This document shows positions 60,801 to 64,000 of a DNA stretch of 64,000 nt, in pieces. The number at the start of each line of letters is the position of its first letter. Position 1 is the first letter of the stretch. Origin of the DNA: Miscanthus floridulus (taxonomy: Eukaryota > Streptophyta > Magnoliopsida > Poales > Poaceae). Made by a program: the position numbers and the translations under genes. The notes beneath the pieces are model-generated. The model saw nothing but the letters and a program-made list of their open reading frames with translations. It was not told the DNA's origin and searched no databases. The stretch is from NCBI RefSeq assembly GCF_019320115.1, contig NC_089591.1, positions 58,889,702-58,953,701 on the forward strand, given 5' to 3'.

Positions 60801-61648
60801 GCTTGACGAATCGGGTATAGGACAACCTCTACTCTTATGTGTATAGCCGTGATGGAATTATGCCATTCGATAGGAGGGTTCCTACATCTATTTGCCGAGT
60901 GAATCTAATGACCCTAACTTGTTAGACGAACATTTGAAAGGCTTCATAGTGAACCCTGTCGACCTTCCTTGGTAGTGGGTCAAGAGGCTGATCACCTTGG
61001 GTGAAAGGGTAAATCACGACTCACAGTAAAAGTGTACAACCTCTGCAGAGTATAAAACTGGTATATCAGCCGTGCTCACGGTCACGAGCGGCCTTGGAAC
61101 CCTTACGGAATAGATGATGAACACTAAAGGATACTGATGATAAAGATGCTCGCTAATGATTACTGTTTATGCTATTCATTATTCATGTTTACCTGATCAT
61201 GTGTTTATATGGGCTTGTGATAAACTTGTTGCTACTCACTTGCTAAAAATCATGACTCATTAAAAGCTGATCGCAGTTAAACCAGTGTCAGCCTTTTGAG
61301 CCTCATGAACCCCATGTTATATTTGTTGAGTATGACATGTACTTACACTTGCTATATTTTTTTAATTATTTGGATAAAAATCTCGGATGGGTACCAGATT
61401 GCTAGAGTTTGGAGGAATTAGGCTTGTGATCAACCAGTCAGTTGTCCCTGTGGATTGGAGTCTTCGCCTGAAGATCGGAATTGTCTTTCCGCGGTCTATA
61501 CTCTGAGGTTATATTCTTTATACTAATACGTTATGTATTTAAGCATTGTCTATTGATATTACCCTTATTTGTAGCTATATGTGAGATTTGACTTCCTGGG
61601 CTCACATATAATGTGTATCTGATTTTGTTCTAAAAATCGGGTGCTACA
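57856..61648. mobile_element. Solo LTR of about 3.8 kb
   Basis: Starts TGTAACACCC and ends GGGTGCTACA (imperfect inverted termini, TG...CA), with perfect 5-bp target duplication GGTAT at 57851-57855 and 61649-61653. No second LTR copy, PBS, PPT or Gag-Pol frame lies inside. A TATA-like CTATATATAT at 58506, followed by GCAAAGCACACC and a leader-like stretch, fits an LTR promoter and gives plus orientation. The family is not named; 3.8 kb is long for an LTR. Small frames at 58315-58683 and 58843-59154 are probably not genes. Confidence 0.78.
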
Positions 61649-61653
61649 GGTAT

Positions 61654-62071
61654 CCATAGACATCTATATAGCACCAAAAGATCTTGATTTACTTTTAAAT
61701 AATTGAGATATGTCCTTAGTGGGATATTGAGACACTAGGTATTTAAACCCTATGTAACATACTGATGTCATATGGGCAAACTTCTTATGAGAGACATCAA
61801 ATAAGGTTATAATGATTAGTTCCACTTATTGTGAAGTATTATTTGAATATGTATTACTTTATTGGATAATCAATTTTGATTCCATTGAATCACTAACTAT
61901 TATATACAAATATAATGTTTCTTGTATTGTTCAGATGCAAATTGGTTCCATAAGAGCATTATCTTTAAACAAATTGCCCCTAATATGCTTTATCCCCATG
62001 TGTAACAACAAAGTGGGAAATAAACATCATAAAAAACAAATATTGAGTTAACTTCGTAAATCTACCTACTA
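61654..62071. other. AT-rich intergenic DNA
   Basis: No feature recognised. Confidence 0.4.
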
Positions 62072-62245
62072 AGGCTTCGTTTGGATCCTTCGGATTTGGA
62101 GAATCCAGATAGAAAAAATCTCACAATCCTAGATTCTCATCCAAACAGGCTAGATTTTATAGGGATATTAATTCACATATTTTTAGAATCTCGAAATCCA
62201 ATAAAAATGTTAGGATGTTTTTGTCCGGATTCTCAAAATCCATCC
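62072..62245. mobile_element. MITE-like element (GGCTTCGTTTGGATCC...GGATTCTCAAAATCCATCCAAAC)
   Basis: Left GGCTTCGTTTGGATCCTTCG; right ends ATCCATCCAAACAACATC, roughly its complement (GTTTGGAT). Interior repeats 'gagaatcc' and 'ctagattct'. Family unknown. Confidence 0.5.
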
Positions 62246-62489
62246 AAACAACATCTAAGTCCTTTCATGAAAATGGTATGTGATGAATTTAGAGCTGCAA
62301 AGATCAGGGATGGTCATCTCCTAGATGACCTATTCCCACAATGAGGTTTTCCACAAAGATTTCTCCAAAAGGATTTTCATATCTCATATTGTCGCATTCT
62401 AGTTTCAATAGTTTTTCGGAGTATATGGAGCTGAAAAAAAGACTAACACATGAGTTTGAACATGTGATGCAAGCAATGCAACAACACTA

Positions 62490-63291
62490 TCTCTAGTTTT
62501 TTTAATCGCTCCACTAACTGCACACCCAGCGGCAAGTCCTCGCAGTGTCGGATGTGGCGCACCATCCTGCCAGAGTCACCATTGACCTTGGCCCGACAAT
62601 TATAGTTCGGCGACGCATGGAAGCACGGCTCGATGGTAGCGGGGCGCTGGCACAGCGTGCCAGGCGCCTTGCCATCGACGGGGCTCATGAGCACCCACGG
62701 TCTCAGACCCGCTAGCCCCTGACTGACGTATCCAAATGTGGAGACGGTGGTGGTGACCACCGCGTTCGAGAAGCTGAGCAGCACCATCTCCGTGAGGGCC
62801 TTCTGGTTGTGTCGCTGCTCGCTAGATTGCTGCCAGCCCAGTTGCGTAGGCTGGTACACGCTCACCACCTCCTAGCCCGACGGTTCGTGCTCGTGGTACA
62901 GGCCCCTGAGCTTCTCAGAGTACTCACCATGCAGGGACACAATGAGTACGACCTTCTGTTTTGCCGGCTGGCCATTGGAGACTTGCCCGGCGCTGGTGGC
63001 TTTGTCGTCCGTGGGCACACCGACGCCGGGCCGGATGTCCTCGCACTGCGAGGAGTTGAGGATCTGGCCATAGAGCTTGTCGGTGGAGATGGGTGCCCAC
63101 CACGGGAACTTGTGCACCTCGCGCTCGTCCGCCTCGGTGAAGTATGAGTAGTGGTATCGTGTCACCATGTCCCACACCGTGTTGCTCGGGTTGAATAGGT
63201 AACGGCTGAGGTGATGGAACACGACGTCGCGGCGCGGGAACATCCGCGTGAGCTCCCCCTCGTGGCGTGGGATCAACACGGTTATCTGCGG
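62490..63291 (-). pseudogene. GT37 xyloglucan-type fucosyltransferase, C-terminal fragment
   Basis: Minus strand, one frame with a single TAG at about 62869-62871. Motifs: LTRMFPRRDVVFHHLSRYLF, VWDMVTRYH, VVLIVSLHGEYSEKLRGLY, EVVSVYQPTQLGWQQS, HNQKALTEMVLLSFSN, STFGYVSQGLAGLRPW, EPCFHASPNYNC, HIRHCEDL. These are the C-terminal half of plant Golgi alpha-1,2-fucosyltransferases (FUT1 family), which add fucose to xyloglucan galactose. The N-terminal transmembrane and first half (about 250 residues) are absent; homology stops at about 63291. Truncated pseudogene; the TAG may again be a C-to-T change. Confidence 0.85.
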
Positions 63292-64000
63292 AATTTCTAT
63301 TGTGCACTATTTTTGACCAAGTTATCTACGGAATTTGGAAAAGTGTTCTATAAAGAAGTTGTGGAGAATTTTATAAGCTTTCCAACGATATAAGCTACAA
63401 CTTCATTGGATTAACAGAATAAGAGTTACAGCTGTTTTACGACGCTACTGTTTTTCTGCTCGTGAGGAATTTCAGATTTCTTGTTCTTGCCCATACACAG
63501 GAGTATCATTGGGATGACAGAACGTCTTGATACTAGTTAACTCATCTAGAAGGAGGTGCAAGCTATACTTTGGTGCCCCCTAGTTTATATTTTCTTAAGG
63601 GGGTAGCCAAGTAAAGAATTTGCAAGATGAAGTGTCCTACATTCTTGTTTGCGCAGCAGAAGCGTGGTGGTATCCAAAGATGTGAGAGAAACTCAGAGTT
63701 TCAATGAGGTTTGATTGAAGGTTCAAGGAAGGTTTAACCAAGATTATCAAGATTTTGGTAGAGTTACTAGAGAAGCTTTTAAGTTAGTTTGGATCAAGAG
63801 ACCTCAACTAAGTGTTTGAAGGAATCCAAGAAGAGGTTGGAGTAAAACCTAAGTATTAGCTTTGCCAGATCCATTCGAGAGTTTCATATCTACAATGATG
63901 GACCTTGTCAAGGTGTGGAATGTGTCCTTATACAAGAAGAAAAGAAGTGGCTTGTTCACTAAGTCAACTAAGAAAGCATGAGTTGAACTACCTAGCATGT
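63292..64000. other. Right edge, nothing recognised
   Basis: Non-coding as far as I can see; text such as 'agctttccaacgatataagctacaacttcattgg' is of a kind common in grass transposons. The element may continue beyond the window. Confidence 0.35.

Overview
This is a plant nuclear window, almost certainly from a grass of the panicoid/Andropogoneae type (sugarcane, Miscanthus, sorghum or maize relatives). The evidence is a gibberellin 2-oxidase very close to rice GA2ox6, many grass MITE families, a Sirevirus (SIRE-type Copia), a Tat-type Gypsy element with an antisense accessory gene, CACTA subterminal arrays and Helitron ends. I cannot name the genus. Only one host gene looks intact; nearly everything else is transposon sequence or transposon-carried gene debris.

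Layout. 1-6.6 kb: intergenic DNA with MITEs, two fragments of non-LTR retrotransposon and a GC-rich DNA transposon. 6.6-18.9 kb, minus strand: a three-exon C20-type GA2-oxidase with sound coding sequence and splice sites. Its first intron is about 11 kb long because a Helitron sits in it. That Helitron carries, on the opposite strand to GA2ox, two callose synthase exons, 13 exons of a CMP-sialic-acid-transporter-like nucleotide-sugar transporter (one premature stop), a duplicated 473-bp promoter-bearing repeat and a coiled-coil ORF. It has two near-identical 38-bp 3' ends; only the outer one keeps CTAG, which fits growth of the element by bypass of its own terminator. 18.9-22 kb: GA2ox promoter and upstream DNA.

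22-53.4 kb: a nest of transposons. CACTA-like flanks (about 21966-23378 and 51176-53432) enclose a Sirevirus (23379-51175). A Tat-type Gypsy (23653-41323, TSD ATAGC) sits inside the Sirevirus 5' LTR. A non-autonomous Gypsy (30184-35099, TSD CGCAT) sits inside the integrase gene of the Tat element. The Tat Gag-Pol stays in one frame and is broken only by stop codons, most of them TAG at expected glutamine positions, together with a strong excess of transitions between its LTRs.

53.4-64 kb: a Helitron-like repeat rich in ATGTTGCAA, several MITEs, a 3.8-kb solo LTR with perfect GGTAT target duplication, and the C-terminal half of a GT37 xyloglucan-type fucosyltransferase pseudogene.

All percentages of LTR divergence were counted by eye and should be recomputed.
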